Shown here: piece after piece, positions 1 to 5,943 of the stretch | Layout: each line of letters opens with the position of its first letter | Numbering within the stretch: the first letter of the stretch is position 1 | Assembly (NCBI GenBank): GCA_005801395.1 | Contig: SYDV01000043.1 | Span: 1 to 5,972 of the forward strand | Source: Planctomycetia bacterium | GTDB lineage: Bacteria; Planctomycetota; UBA11346 | DNA: 5,972 nt | Direction of reading: 5' to 3' | The notes under the pieces: generated by a model | Database searches by the model: none | Seen by the model: only the letters and a program-made list of their open reading frames with translations | What the model was told of the DNA's origin: nothing | Program-made: the position numbers and the translations under genes

Positions 1-379
1 AATTATTAAAATCAATAAATCGAAATTGAATACCGCCAAAATCGACAGACGTCTCCACGCACGTCGCCTTGTCGGATTCGAGCGTTAGAGGCAGCGCCCT
101 TCCCTCTATATCCAGGTTGATATTGCCTGGGGGCTGGTCCCACGCCAGGAATCCATCGGGGGCGAGCGTCCCCACTGTCTGCCCGTTCCGCCTAACCTCC
201 ATATGCCGCCCCTGTGCGATGATGAGATTACTTTTGCGGGCAATGATCACGCGAGACTGGCCGCTCGGAATAGGGGCATGCACTGGGGCAAGTGGAACTG
301 ATTGGCGACTAGTGCCGCACCCACCTAATACGCAGATTGCGATGGCCAATAGGGATATTAGGCGCATATTATCTCGCAT
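1..379 (-). CDS. Small lipoprotein, DUF2846-like, partial (3' end outside the window)
   Basis: The reading frame stays open from an ATG at 379 to the left edge, giving 126 codons with no stop, so the C-terminus is missing. The N-terminus is a lipoprotein signal: a short hydrophobic stretch (LISLLAIAICVLGGC) ends in a lipobox whose cysteine is residue 21, counted from the ATG at 379. A second in-frame ATG at 367 would put that cysteine at 17; neither start has a strong ribosome binding site, so the start is uncertain. After a Ser/Pro-rich linker comes a compact beta-type domain with an R.sNLIIAQG stretch, then VRRNGQTVGTLAPDGFLAW and a PPG turn. This pattern (basic strand, NG..VG.L, PPG) resembles DUF2846 lipoproteins by eye. 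The protein is probably anchored in the envelope; its function is unknown. It lies 48 bases downstream of the antitoxin stop, and I see no convincing promoter in that gap. Confidence 0.72.
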   Translation of the reverse strand, partial: MRDNMRLISLLAIAICVLGGCGTSRQSVPLAPVHAPIPSGQSRVIIARKSNLIIAQGRHMEVRRNGQTVGTLAPDGFLAWDQPPGNINLDIEGRALPLTLESDKATCVETSVDFGGIQFRFIDFNN

Positions 380-427
380 GAGCGGCCACTTGTATTTCTT
401 TCGGTGAATTCATTTAGGTAAAATTTC

Positions 428-793
428 TTAAGCGAGCGTTAGCGAGAACTTACGGCCAACGCAATGCGCTGCCCGAATGATTAGTTCAAGGTTCACAGAT
501 TTATTATTCGGGTCCAGTATGCGGTCTAATTGACTGCGTGATGTCTTCATTCGTTTGGCCACATCAATTTTAGTTAATCCCTTCTCCTGCATTTGCTTCT
601 GCAACTGAAAAGCAATGACACGCTTAATAGAAGTCGCTTTGACTTCCTCAAGGATGCCTTCCTCCGCTAAAAATTCATCGAAGTCCTGCCCGATATTAAC
701 CGCTTTAAACTTCACGGACTCGGCCAATGCCTGTTCCCACGTAACATAACTATCATCGGATGCGCTATGTTTTATTGGTTTAACTTTTATCAT
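428..793 (-). CDS. XRE-family helix-turn-helix antitoxin (HigA-like)
   Basis: This 121-residue protein has a Cro/C1-type helix-turn-helix at about residues 71-93 (GLTKIDVAKRMKTSRSQLDR), followed by a C-terminal helix and a short beta end (GRKFSLTLA). The N-terminal 55 residues are acidic and probably form the toxin-binding part. In HigBA-type systems the toxin is encoded first, and the antitoxin neutralises it and represses the shared promoter. The order here fits: the ATG at 793 overlaps the toxin stop (ATGA, 790-793), and an AGAGAG stretch a few bases upstream can serve as ribosome binding site. The antitoxin is complete while its toxin is truncated, so it may now be an orphan DNA-binding protein. 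The DNA that would have held the operon promoter is replaced by the palindromic element beyond 1041. The family assignment is firm; the antitoxin role is inferred from context. Confidence 0.88.
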   Translation of the reverse strand: MIKVKPIKHSASDDSYVTWEQALAESVKFKAVNIGQDFDEFLAEEGILEEVKATSIKRVIAFQLQKQMQEKGLTKIDVAKRMKTSRSQLDRILDPNNKSVNLELIIRAAHCVGRKFSLTLA

Positions 794-1041
794 GTTTGTC
801 TCTCTTTAAGTCGCTTGCGAGCTGTATTGAGTTCAAGTTGCGGGGTCTTTTGTGATTTCTTTACGAAGCCATGGAGGAGAATGATCGCCTGGGGCGTTTC
901 TGCTATCGAAAAGATGACACGAGCAATCTCGTTGGGCGGAATGTTTGTGCGTATTTCCCACAATGCTCGCTCCAGTTTACGTACTAATGGCATGCCAACA
1001 GGCCAGCCTATCTGTACTTCACCGATTACCCTGCATTTGTC
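790..1041 (-). pseudogene. Truncated RelE/HigB-type toxin (Gp49-like), N-terminus lost
   Basis: The frame encodes the C-terminal two-thirds of a Gp49/HigB-like toxin: GWPVGMPLVRKLERALWEIR, then IARVIFSI, then the family hallmark LLHGFVKKSQKTP and a C-terminal basic helix. Family members are usually about 100-120 residues and degrade mRNA at the ribosome. From the ATG at 993 only 67 residues remain, and that ATG lies inside the conserved GWPVGMPLVRKL block, so it is unlikely to be the original start. Family-like sequence (VIGEVQIGWPVG) continues upstream of it. The frame is closed by a TGA at 1044-1042, which is supplied by the first bases of the inverted-repeat element. The first helical region of the toxin is missing, and I could not find it on the far side of the element (1335-1498). 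A shortened product from 993 could still be made, but activity is doubtful. The stop overlaps the antitoxin start (ATGA). Confidence 0.7.
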
Positions 1042-1334
1042 TCAGAATCCCAACGGGATTCCGTCCCATAGCCCAGGGTTGCGCGTTACGCGCTACCCTG
1101 GGAAAGAGTCCCATCGAATGATCAACCCCAACGGGGTTGTGTCTTCTTGCTTCAAATCCTAATACAAATCCCACGTCTCTCACTTGTCCCATTTCGGTCC
1201 CTGTTTTTTCAACAACCCACGTCGTTCGTCAGGACACAACCCCTTTGGGGTTGAGATGTTAAACTGATCGTTACCCAGGGTAGCGCGGTGCGCGCAACCC
1301 TGGGCTATGGGACGGAATCCCGTTGGGATTCTGA
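1042..1334. repeat. Large MITE/REP-like palindromic element with 102-bp inverted arms
   Basis: The left arm (1042-1143) and right arm (1233-1334) are inverted copies around an 89-bp centre. The outer 61 bp (1042-1102 against 1274-1334) differ at 3 positions. The next 20 bp have diverged (about 7 matches). The inner 21 bp (1123-1143 against 1233-1253) differ at one position. Each arm holds three smaller hairpins: AATCCCAACGGGATT; a CCCAGGGT...ACCCTGGG stem enclosing a GC-rich inner palindrome (GCGCG-TTA-CGCGC in the left arm); and CAACCCC-AAC-GGGGTTG (AAA loop in the right arm). No transposase and no target-site duplication are visible. It could be a non-autonomous mobile element or two head-to-head copies of a REP-like unit. 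By position it could also stop transcription from both sides. Confidence 0.85.
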
Positions 1335-1498
1335 TAAGGCAAGACCTTCGCGTCCCGATTTCGTCCGCTCAATTTTGTGGGTAATGAGTAGGCAAAAACC
1401 CTACCCTGAAACGATGAGGGGTGGTACGAGAAGTAAGGTCGAACAGGTACAAATGGAGGGGCGTTAGAAGCAGTTATTTTTATTCGGAAATAGTAACA
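1335..1498. other. Non-coding stretch between the operon end and the palindromic element
   Basis: I see no credible gene on either strand here. An open minus-strand frame runs through it but resembles no protein and continues into the palindromic element. The only structure noted is the possible terminator at 1394-1425. I checked this stretch for the missing N-terminus of the toxin and did not find it. Confidence 0.6.
1394..1425 (-). terminator. Possible Rho-independent terminator of the sigma/DUF1501 operon
   Basis: Read on the minus strand, ACCACCCCT pairs imperfectly with AGGGTAGGGT across a 9-base loop (CATCGTTTC) and is followed directly by a short T-run (TTTTT then GCC). The stem has about 8 pairs with small bulges, so it is weak. 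It lies about 75 bases after the DUF1501 stop, in the right orientation to end the operon. Confidence 0.42.
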
Positions 1499-2599
1499 TT
1501 AAATCGCCAGCGGCCGTAGCTGATGTTCGGGAAATACCGCCTGGGCGTTGGTCGCGCCGTGTCGTTGTAAGACTGGCCATAAGACATCACGGTAGTCCGT
1601 GGTTACGGGTACGTCTCCTGGGCCTTCGAGCACATCGTCATTGAGTCCTGGCCAGGTGCCTTTGATTCCACCATGTACGCCGCCGCCGATGACGAAGGAG
1701 ACTCCACCACGGCCGTGGTCGGTGCCTAGGCTGGTATTTTCTGCTACGCGACGACCGAATTCGCTGAGTACCACAATGCTCACGCGATCCAGTGCTGGGC
1801 CTAAATCTGCGATGAATGCGGCCAGGCCCGCGCCTAGGGCGTCAATGCGTGGGGTTATTACGCTGCTTTGTACAAAATGACTGTCCCAACCGTCTAAGTC
1901 GATGCAAGCGCTGCGCATGCCGAGATCGGCTTGAATTAATCGGGCAATTAAACGTAAGCGTTTGCCAAAATCAGCTGCAATTGCGCCATGTGATTTTTCC
2001 GTGGGATATTCCGCATGATGTTGCGGTTTATCCTCGGCCTGTTGCAACGCCTGTAATTGGGCGCTGGCGGCGACAGCGGCGGTTGCTGGCGCACCCAATA
2101 ACGGATCTTTTGCATACCAACGAGCTAAGGTGTCGAGCATGACTTGATCAGTATTGCTGTCGACTAAATCAGCGAGCGTGCTAAAGGCCGTCGCATTTGG
2201 TGCGCCGCGTAAACTTTCACTCACGGCTGATCCAACCGTGATGGCATCTAAGACGCCAGCTGCGCTCGGATTGATGGCATCGCGTAAAAATCGTCCGATC
2301 CAACCACCAGCGACGGTCTTGCCACCGTGTTCCATTAAATCCTGAGCATAAAAGTGTGAGCGCGTGTCGTCATCGCTGCCACTGGCGGGAATTATTGCCA
2401 TTTGTCCACCATCATAAAGCGGTGCCAGAGGCGCGAGACCAGGATGCAAAACAAATCGATCATCGACTCGGTGGCCTTCGTTAATCGCCAGTGTCGGACG
2501 TGCGCGGCGATAGACTTCGTCGTGAATGGGAGGCAATAATGTGAGTCCATCTGCGCCACCGCGCAAAAATATGGTTACCAAAGTTCGTTGCGTGCTCAT
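1499..2599 (-). CDS. DUF1501 family protein (alkaline-phosphatase-like fold)
   Basis: This is a 366-residue protein counted from the ATG at 2599. DUF1501 motifs run the full length: FLRGGADGL at 11-19, RSHFYAQD at 80-87, DGWDSH at 236-241, SEFGRRVAEN at 279-288, GTDHGRGG at 292-299 and TTDYRDVL at 333-340. The family is thought to be related to alkaline phosphatases and sulfatases; the conserved Asp/His residues would be metal ligands, but no substrate is known. A TTG at 2611 is also in frame, but the ATG at 2599 has a GGA about 8 bases upstream and starts just before the first conserved strand. The protein has no signal peptide, whereas many relatives carry a Tat signal. It is the last gene of the operon, 12 bases after the DUF1800 stop and in the same frame. 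DUF1800/DUF1501 pairs are common neighbours and probably act together. Confidence 0.95.
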   Translation of the reverse strand: MSTQRTLVTIFLRGGADGLTLLPPIHDEVYRRARPTLAINEGHRVDDRFVLHPGLAPLAPLYDGGQMAIIPASGSDDDTRSHFYAQDLMEHGGKTVAGGWIGRFLRDAINPSAAGVLDAITVGSAVSESLRGAPNATAFSTLADLVDSNTDQVMLDTLARWYAKDPLLGAPATAAVAASAQLQALQQAEDKPQHHAEYPTEKSHGAIAADFGKRLRLIARLIQADLGMRSACIDLDGWDSHFVQSSVITPRIDALGAGLAAFIADLGPALDRVSIVVLSEFGRRVAENTSLGTDHGRGGVSFVIGGGVHGGIKGTWPGLNDDVLEGPGDVPVTTDYRDVLWPVLQRHGATNAQAVFPEHQLRPLAI

Positions 2600-2611
2600 A
2601 GGGTGTTCCAA

Positions 2612-4090
2612 TCAGCAATGCTGAAACATCGGTGAAGCCAACAATAACGATAAGGCGCGTTCTTTGTCTGCTAGTAACAACGATTTAATTTCTTCATCGG
2701 CTTGGCGTCCCAGCACGTGGGTCATGACACCGGTTGGCGATCCACAGTGCTGGAGTAATTCACGTTGATTTACTTTAGTTTTATGAAGATTCCCACGTGT
2801 TAGTTCATCAGAAAAGCGCCAGCGCCATAGTAACGTGCCTGTCCATGCTTCGGAATGATCCGGCTGTCCATCGGGTGTAGGAAATTGAAACGGAAGATGT
2901 CCGAGTCGTTGTAAATAATCATGAATAGCACGTCCGCCATCGCTGTCCGCAGCCGTAGCACGTAAACACGACGCGAGATAATGAAATGGACGTTTTAATT
3001 TTGCGCCGCGATGCTGTGGGTCATGAAAATCAGTGGTGGCAGTGAGTGCGCGTAAGGTGGCAGCGATATCGCCCTGGCTATTGATAAAAGCTTGTTCGAC
3101 CGCCGCGATCGCGGTTGGGCTGGGTTGGTCGTGGATAAAATGTTGGCATAATTTTTTGGCAATATGCCGTGCCGTTGCCGGATGATTGGTGACTAATGCT
3201 AAGACGCGATCTAAATCACGTTCATTTCCACCAGCTGCAATGGTGGTGCCTAAAACTGTTTTTTCACCGTTGTCATGTTCTTGCGGATGAAATTCGACCG
3301 TGCCTTTACGGAAGCGTTTTTGATCTCGGACACTCCATCCGCTGAGACAACGTGCGATTTCCATAATGTCGTTTTGCGAATAGCCGCCGTCGAGTCCCAG
3401 CGTGTGGAGCTCTAATAATTCGCGGGCATAGTTTTCATTCGGCTTCATCCCGACTTGGGTAACGCGATTAACTCGACCATCTAAATACCACAACATCGCG
3501 GGACTCAGGACAACGGCACGAAGCAGGTCAGAAAAATTTCCGAGTGCATTCGTGCGAATAATATCGCGGTCATAAGCAACCGTGACCCAGGCGCATTCAC
3601 CTTTCGACATGTCGACATTAAAATGATCGTGCCAAAAGCCGACCATGCGTTCATACAATTGTCGGTGACTGAAAACGGCACGTAGGACGGTAGCGGTGGT
3701 TAGTTCGCGCAGCAATACCGGCTCTTTATATTCGTACAGCTCACCCAGTGGTTGTGCTAAGGCTTCGTGGCGACGCACCAAGCGTTCACAGAGGTGGTCA
3801 TCAATTTTTTCAGGGGCTAATTGCGACTCAATCCACGCGGCTGCCGCGTCGTCTGGATTTTGGTTCAGTGCTAATAAAGCAGCGCGGTCGCGTGGGTGAA
3901 TGCCATAACTGAGCCGCATGAGGACGTGAGCGGGATAATCCAGCGTCGGGGATTTTGACAGTGCGGTAAGTGCTGGTGCGTCGGCAAATATGGTATTATT
4001 TATTAGCTCATTATTACAGCCACTGAGGCCCAACAGCCCAGCGCTGGCGAGCATGCTGTGCGTCAGCAAGGTTCGCCGCGTGACGCTCAT
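2612..4090 (-). CDS. DUF1800 family protein with Tat/lipoprotein-like N-terminus
   Basis: The 492 residues match the usual DUF1800 length and motif order: DYPAHVLMRLSYG at 51-63, GFWHDHFNV at 151-159, a long block around LRAVVLSPAMLWYLDG (190-205), NENYARELLELHTLG at 218-232, FHPQEHDNGEKTVLG at 267-281, and a C-terminal LGHLPFQFPTPDG at 396-408. The N-terminus has twin arginines (VTRRTLLT), a hydrophobic run and LSGC with the cysteine at 25, so it looks like a Tat-exported lipoprotein or secreted protein. The biochemical activity of the family is unknown. The ATG at 4090 overlaps the upstream stop by ATGA; no clear ribosome binding site is present, so translational coupling is likely. It is followed by DUF1501, the typical partner. 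Confidence 0.95.
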   Translation of the reverse strand: MSVTRRTLLTHSMLASAGLLGLSGCNNELINNTIFADAPALTALSKSPTLDYPAHVLMRLSYGIHPRDRAALLALNQNPDDAAAAWIESQLAPEKIDDHLCERLVRRHEALAQPLGELYEYKEPVLLRELTTATVLRAVFSHRQLYERMVGFWHDHFNVDMSKGECAWVTVAYDRDIIRTNALGNFSDLLRAVVLSPAMLWYLDGRVNRVTQVGMKPNENYARELLELHTLGLDGGYSQNDIMEIARCLSGWSVRDQKRFRKGTVEFHPQEHDNGEKTVLGTTIAAGGNERDLDRVLALVTNHPATARHIAKKLCQHFIHDQPSPTAIAAVEQAFINSQGDIAATLRALTATTDFHDPQHRGAKLKRPFHYLASCLRATAADSDGGRAIHDYLQRLGHLPFQFPTPDGQPDHSEAWTGTLLWRWRFSDELTRGNLHKTKVNQRELLQHCGSPTGVMTHVLGRQADEEIKSLLLADKERALSLLLASPMFQHC

Positions 4091-4668
4091 GGCGTCGGCA
4101 CTTGCGTAGCAGCGGTTGCGGTATCGTTATGGATAGGCATTGGTGTCGATGACGCAGGAGATAGTGCAGCAGCGTTAGGCGCAGTGGTACGTTGGCCGCG
4201 TAAGGTCATCACGGCGATGCCTAATCCGCTGACTAAGGTCCATGGTAACAAGACAAACCAACCAAGGATGGGCGTTAAAAAGGTGAGAGATAATACCGTG
4301 CTACCACGCATGACCGAACGCCACGGCTGAGTGTCGTCGTTTGGGGAACGTAGACCGGCACCAATACGTGCGGCTAATCCGGCAGAACCGAGAAAAGCTA
4401 ATACGGCAGGAATCATCCATAGACCAATAATAATAACGGCAACTAAAGGATGCTTTAATACACTCATAATAATTGTACCAAGAATGAGAACAGGAAGTAA
4501 AATAGCTAACCCGAGAAAGGTTGCGGCGATTGGTTTTAGTGCGTATTTTTCACGACTGGCGGCGACCACCTTAGGAAAGAGAGCAAAGGCAGCGAGCCAA
4601 TGTGCGTTGAGCACCAGCAAAATGCCAATGATGATAAGAAACCAGGTAAGAACATCGGCCATAATCAT
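4087..4668 (-). CDS. Four-segment inner-membrane protein of unknown function
   Basis: I do not recognise the family. The 193-residue protein has about four hydrophobic segments: residues 5-31, 48-70, 74-100 and 124-155. A loop near 101-121 holds charged residues and ends in a PWRSVMRG stretch, and a Thr/Ala/Pro-rich tail of roughly 35 residues follows. A GSAGLAARIG motif closes the third segment, and a GWFVLLPW motif lies in the fourth. The ATG at 4668 overlaps the upstream stop (ATGA) and has a GGAGAT ribosome binding site about 8 bases upstream; a second in-frame ATG at 4662 is possible. Its place between a likely anti-sigma protein and the DUF1800 gene suggests a role in the same envelope process, for instance sensing, anchoring or transport. 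This is inference only. Confidence 0.82.
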   Translation of the reverse strand: MIMADVLTWFLIIIGILLVLNAHWLAAFALFPKVVAASREKYALKPIAATFLGLAILLPVLILGTIIMSVLKHPLVAVIIIGLWMIPAVLAFLGSAGLAARIGAGLRSPNDDTQPWRSVMRGSTVLSLTFLTPILGWFVLLPWTLVSGLGIAVMTLRGQRTTAPNAAALSPASSTPMPIHNDTATAATQVPTP

Positions 4669-5078
4669 GGGTTAATCTCCGTTGAGGATGTGGGTGCGAC
4701 CCAGCTATTGAAAGAACTAACGAGCGTGGCGGGCGACCACGCGCTGATGGTTGCGGCAATCGCTGGTGGGCGCGGGGGAGGTGGAATGAAACTGGTGTTG
4801 GGTAGGTCGCGCACGGCCTGGGCCAACTGTTGGTCTAAATTTAAATGATCAGTGAATAAGCTCGCGAGTGCGCTGAGTGAAATAAGACATCCAATAAATA
4901 AAGAAGCGGCAGCGGCGAATCCGCGCCAAGTCAGGTCAACTTGGCGTTGTTGTTGGCCTGTCGATAATCCATGTGCGGCTAATTTGGCGGCATGAAAATC
5001 ACTTAACGCAGCACGTTGTGGCGGCGCCGTTCTTGCGACGGCAATTAATGTTTGCCAACGTTCTTCGGGAGTTGTCAT
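4665..5078 (-). CDS. Small single-pass membrane protein, candidate anti-sigma factor
   Basis: This 137-residue protein has a cytoplasmic-looking N-terminal part of about 50 residues (MTTPEERWQTLIAVAR...), one membrane segment at about 54-76, and a C-terminal part with a proline-rich stretch (FIPPPPRPP, 97-105). The layout and the position directly after an ECF sigma gene are those of a membrane anti-sigma factor. The zinc-binding HxxxCxxC motif of ZAS-type anti-sigma factors is absent: the only cysteine is at 64, inside the membrane segment. The frame is open up to 5165, but the ATG at 5078 is preferred because it overlaps the sigma stop (ATGA, 5075-5078) and a start further upstream would run deep into the sigma gene. 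The anti-sigma role is inferred from layout and neighbours, not from a recognised domain. Confidence 0.78.
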   Translation of the reverse strand: MTTPEERWQTLIAVARTAPPQRAALSDFHAAKLAAHGLSTGQQQRQVDLTWRGFAAAASLFIGCLISLSALASLFTDHLNLDQQLAQAVRDLPNTSFIPPPPRPPAIAATISAWSPATLVSSFNSWVAPTSSTEINP

Positions 5079-5725
5079 GGCCACACCGTTTTCTGCTGTG
5101 CAATGACAGCTTTTAATCGTTGGCGCGCACGAAAGGCACGGACTTTTACTAAGGGGCGACTCCAACCCGTTAATGCGCTAATTTCTGCCACGCTGCGTTG
5201 TTCGAGATCAAGAAAAGTTAATACTAAGCGATCGTCGGGTGGTAATTGGCACAACAAATGGTCGACCAATTCTCGAGCCGCTTGGGCATTATCATGCGTG
5301 CCGTTGCCGGTTTGCAGGACGGCTAAGCTTTGTTGTGCGTCGCTCGACATCGCCGCTGGGGGCGGACGTCGTCGTTCAGCGCGCAAGACATCGCGACAAG
5401 TATTAACCGCCAAGCGCGACAACCAGTGCTCGAATGGCACCTCGGGACGCGGCTCATAACGATCCAGGCGAGCAAACATGGTCAGATAAACCTCCTGGAC
5501 TAAATCGTCGTCGTTGAAACTGCGGGCGTGATAGGCCCGGACAATTTTTAACACCAATGGATGCGTGTGGTTGACCAATGCCGTCGCGGCAGATTGATCC
5601 CCTAGGCGTACCTGCGCGAGGTTGGCTATCAGGTCGAATGATTGATCCGGCACGGCAGCCATCCTAGCGATGCGTTCTGAATCTAATAACGCCGGAGTGG
5701 GGCGGGTGGTTACAACGTCTTTCAT
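5075..5725 (-). CDS. RNA polymerase sigma factor, ECF subfamily (sigma-70 family)
   Basis: This 216-residue protein has the two ECF domains. Sigma region 2 spans about 45-118, with the core-binding DDDLVQEVYLTMF at 72-84 and the -10 recognition part FEHWLSRLAVNTCRDVLR at 98-115. Region 4 spans about 150-208, with LPPDDRLVLTFLDLEQRS at 161-178 and a helix-turn-helix that reads SVAEISALTGWSRPLVKVRA. The linker (119-148) is Pro/Ser/Gln-rich. About 40 residues precede region 2, longer than in a minimal ECF factor, so a later start such as Met22 (5662) cannot be excluded, but it has no better ribosome binding site. It is the first gene of the operon and probably controls its own promoter as well as other targets. 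The leader consists largely of 8-bp repeats that end 5 bases before the ATG, leaving only a weak AGG as ribosome binding site. Confidence 0.93.
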   Translation of the reverse strand: MKDVVTTRPTPALLDSERIARMAAVPDQSFDLIANLAQVRLGDQSAATALVNHTHPLVLKIVRAYHARSFNDDDLVQEVYLTMFARLDRYEPRPEVPFEHWLSRLAVNTCRDVLRAERRRPPPAAMSSDAQQSLAVLQTGNGTHDNAQAARELVDHLLCQLPPDDRLVLTFLDLEQRSVAEISALTGWSRPLVKVRAFRARQRLKAVIAQQKTVWP

Positions 5726-5730
5726 TGGCC

Positions 5731-5855
5731 TGGTCCGGAGGTCTGGTTCAGAAGTCCGGAAGTCCGGAAGTCTGGTTCAGAAGTCCGGAAGTCCGGAAGT
5801 CCGGTTCAGAAGTCCGGAAGTCCGGAAGTCCGGAAGTCCGGAAGTCCGGAAGTCT
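5731..5855. repeat. 8-bp tandem repeat array (AAGTCCGG) with a 29-bp higher-order period
   Basis: There are ten exact copies of AAGTCCGG (starting at 5752, 5760, 5781, 5789, 5797, 5810, 5818, 5826, 5834 and 5842), three variants (TGGTCCGG 5731, AGGTCTGG 5739, AAGTCTGG 5768) and a final partial unit at 5850. TTCAG spacers at 5747, 5776 and 5805 lie exactly 29 bases apart, so the array is three 8-mers plus 5 bases, repeated, followed by a run of five uninterrupted 8-mers. Each junction contains the 6-bp palindrome TCCGGA. The array occupies the leader of the sigma gene. The units next to the gene are the most degenerate, and the distal run is the most uniform, as expected if it grows by slippage. 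Confidence 0.92.
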
Positions 5856-5899
5856 CACCCGATCATTTAATACTTTAGGAACGGACGTTTATCGCTCGG

Positions 5900-5943
5900 C
5901 TACAGAAACGCTGGGGCCAATATTGGCGACAGCATTTCTGTAG
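5900..5943. repeat. 44-bp nested palindrome upstream of the sigma gene
   Basis: CTACAGAAACGCTG (5900-5913) is the inverted copy of 5930-5943 with one mismatch (13 of 14). It encloses GCCAATATTGGC (5916-5927), a perfect 12-bp palindrome, with two unpaired bases on each side. The single mismatch becomes a G-U pair in minus-strand RNA. No T-run follows on either strand, so a simple terminator is unlikely. It may be a REP-like element or a protein-binding site. Confidence 0.82.

Noticed and set aside
69..407. Plus-strand open frame of 112 codons
   Set aside because: It is antisense to the lipoprotein gene, its composition is unlike a protein domain, and the opposite strand shows a signal peptide and lipobox.
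767..1162. Plus-strand open frame of 131 codons across the toxin and the palindromic element
   Set aside because: It is antisense to the toxin remnant and then reads through the repeat element; such repeat-derived peptides are typical spurious calls.
4571..4848. Overlapping short open frames on both strands near the junction of the two membrane protein genes
   Set aside because: They are shadows of the two membrane protein genes, whose ATGA junction and hydrophobic segments are clear.
5731..5855. CRISPR array
   Set aside because: The units are 8 bp with identical 5-bp spacers; there are no unique spacers of about 30 bp and no cas genes.
5867..5872. Possible -10 box TATTAA on the minus strand upstream of the sigma gene
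   Set aside because: No acceptable -35 sequence lies at the expected distance, and an ECF-type promoter would look different; the evidence is too weak for a feature.
5670..5943. Two plus-strand open frames with a repeating Ser-Pro-Glu-Val-Arg-Lys-Ser-Gly pattern
   Set aside because: The pattern is simply the 8-bp repeat read in three frames (24 bases = 8 codons). There is no ribosome binding site, and the start of one frame lies inside the sigma gene on the other strand.
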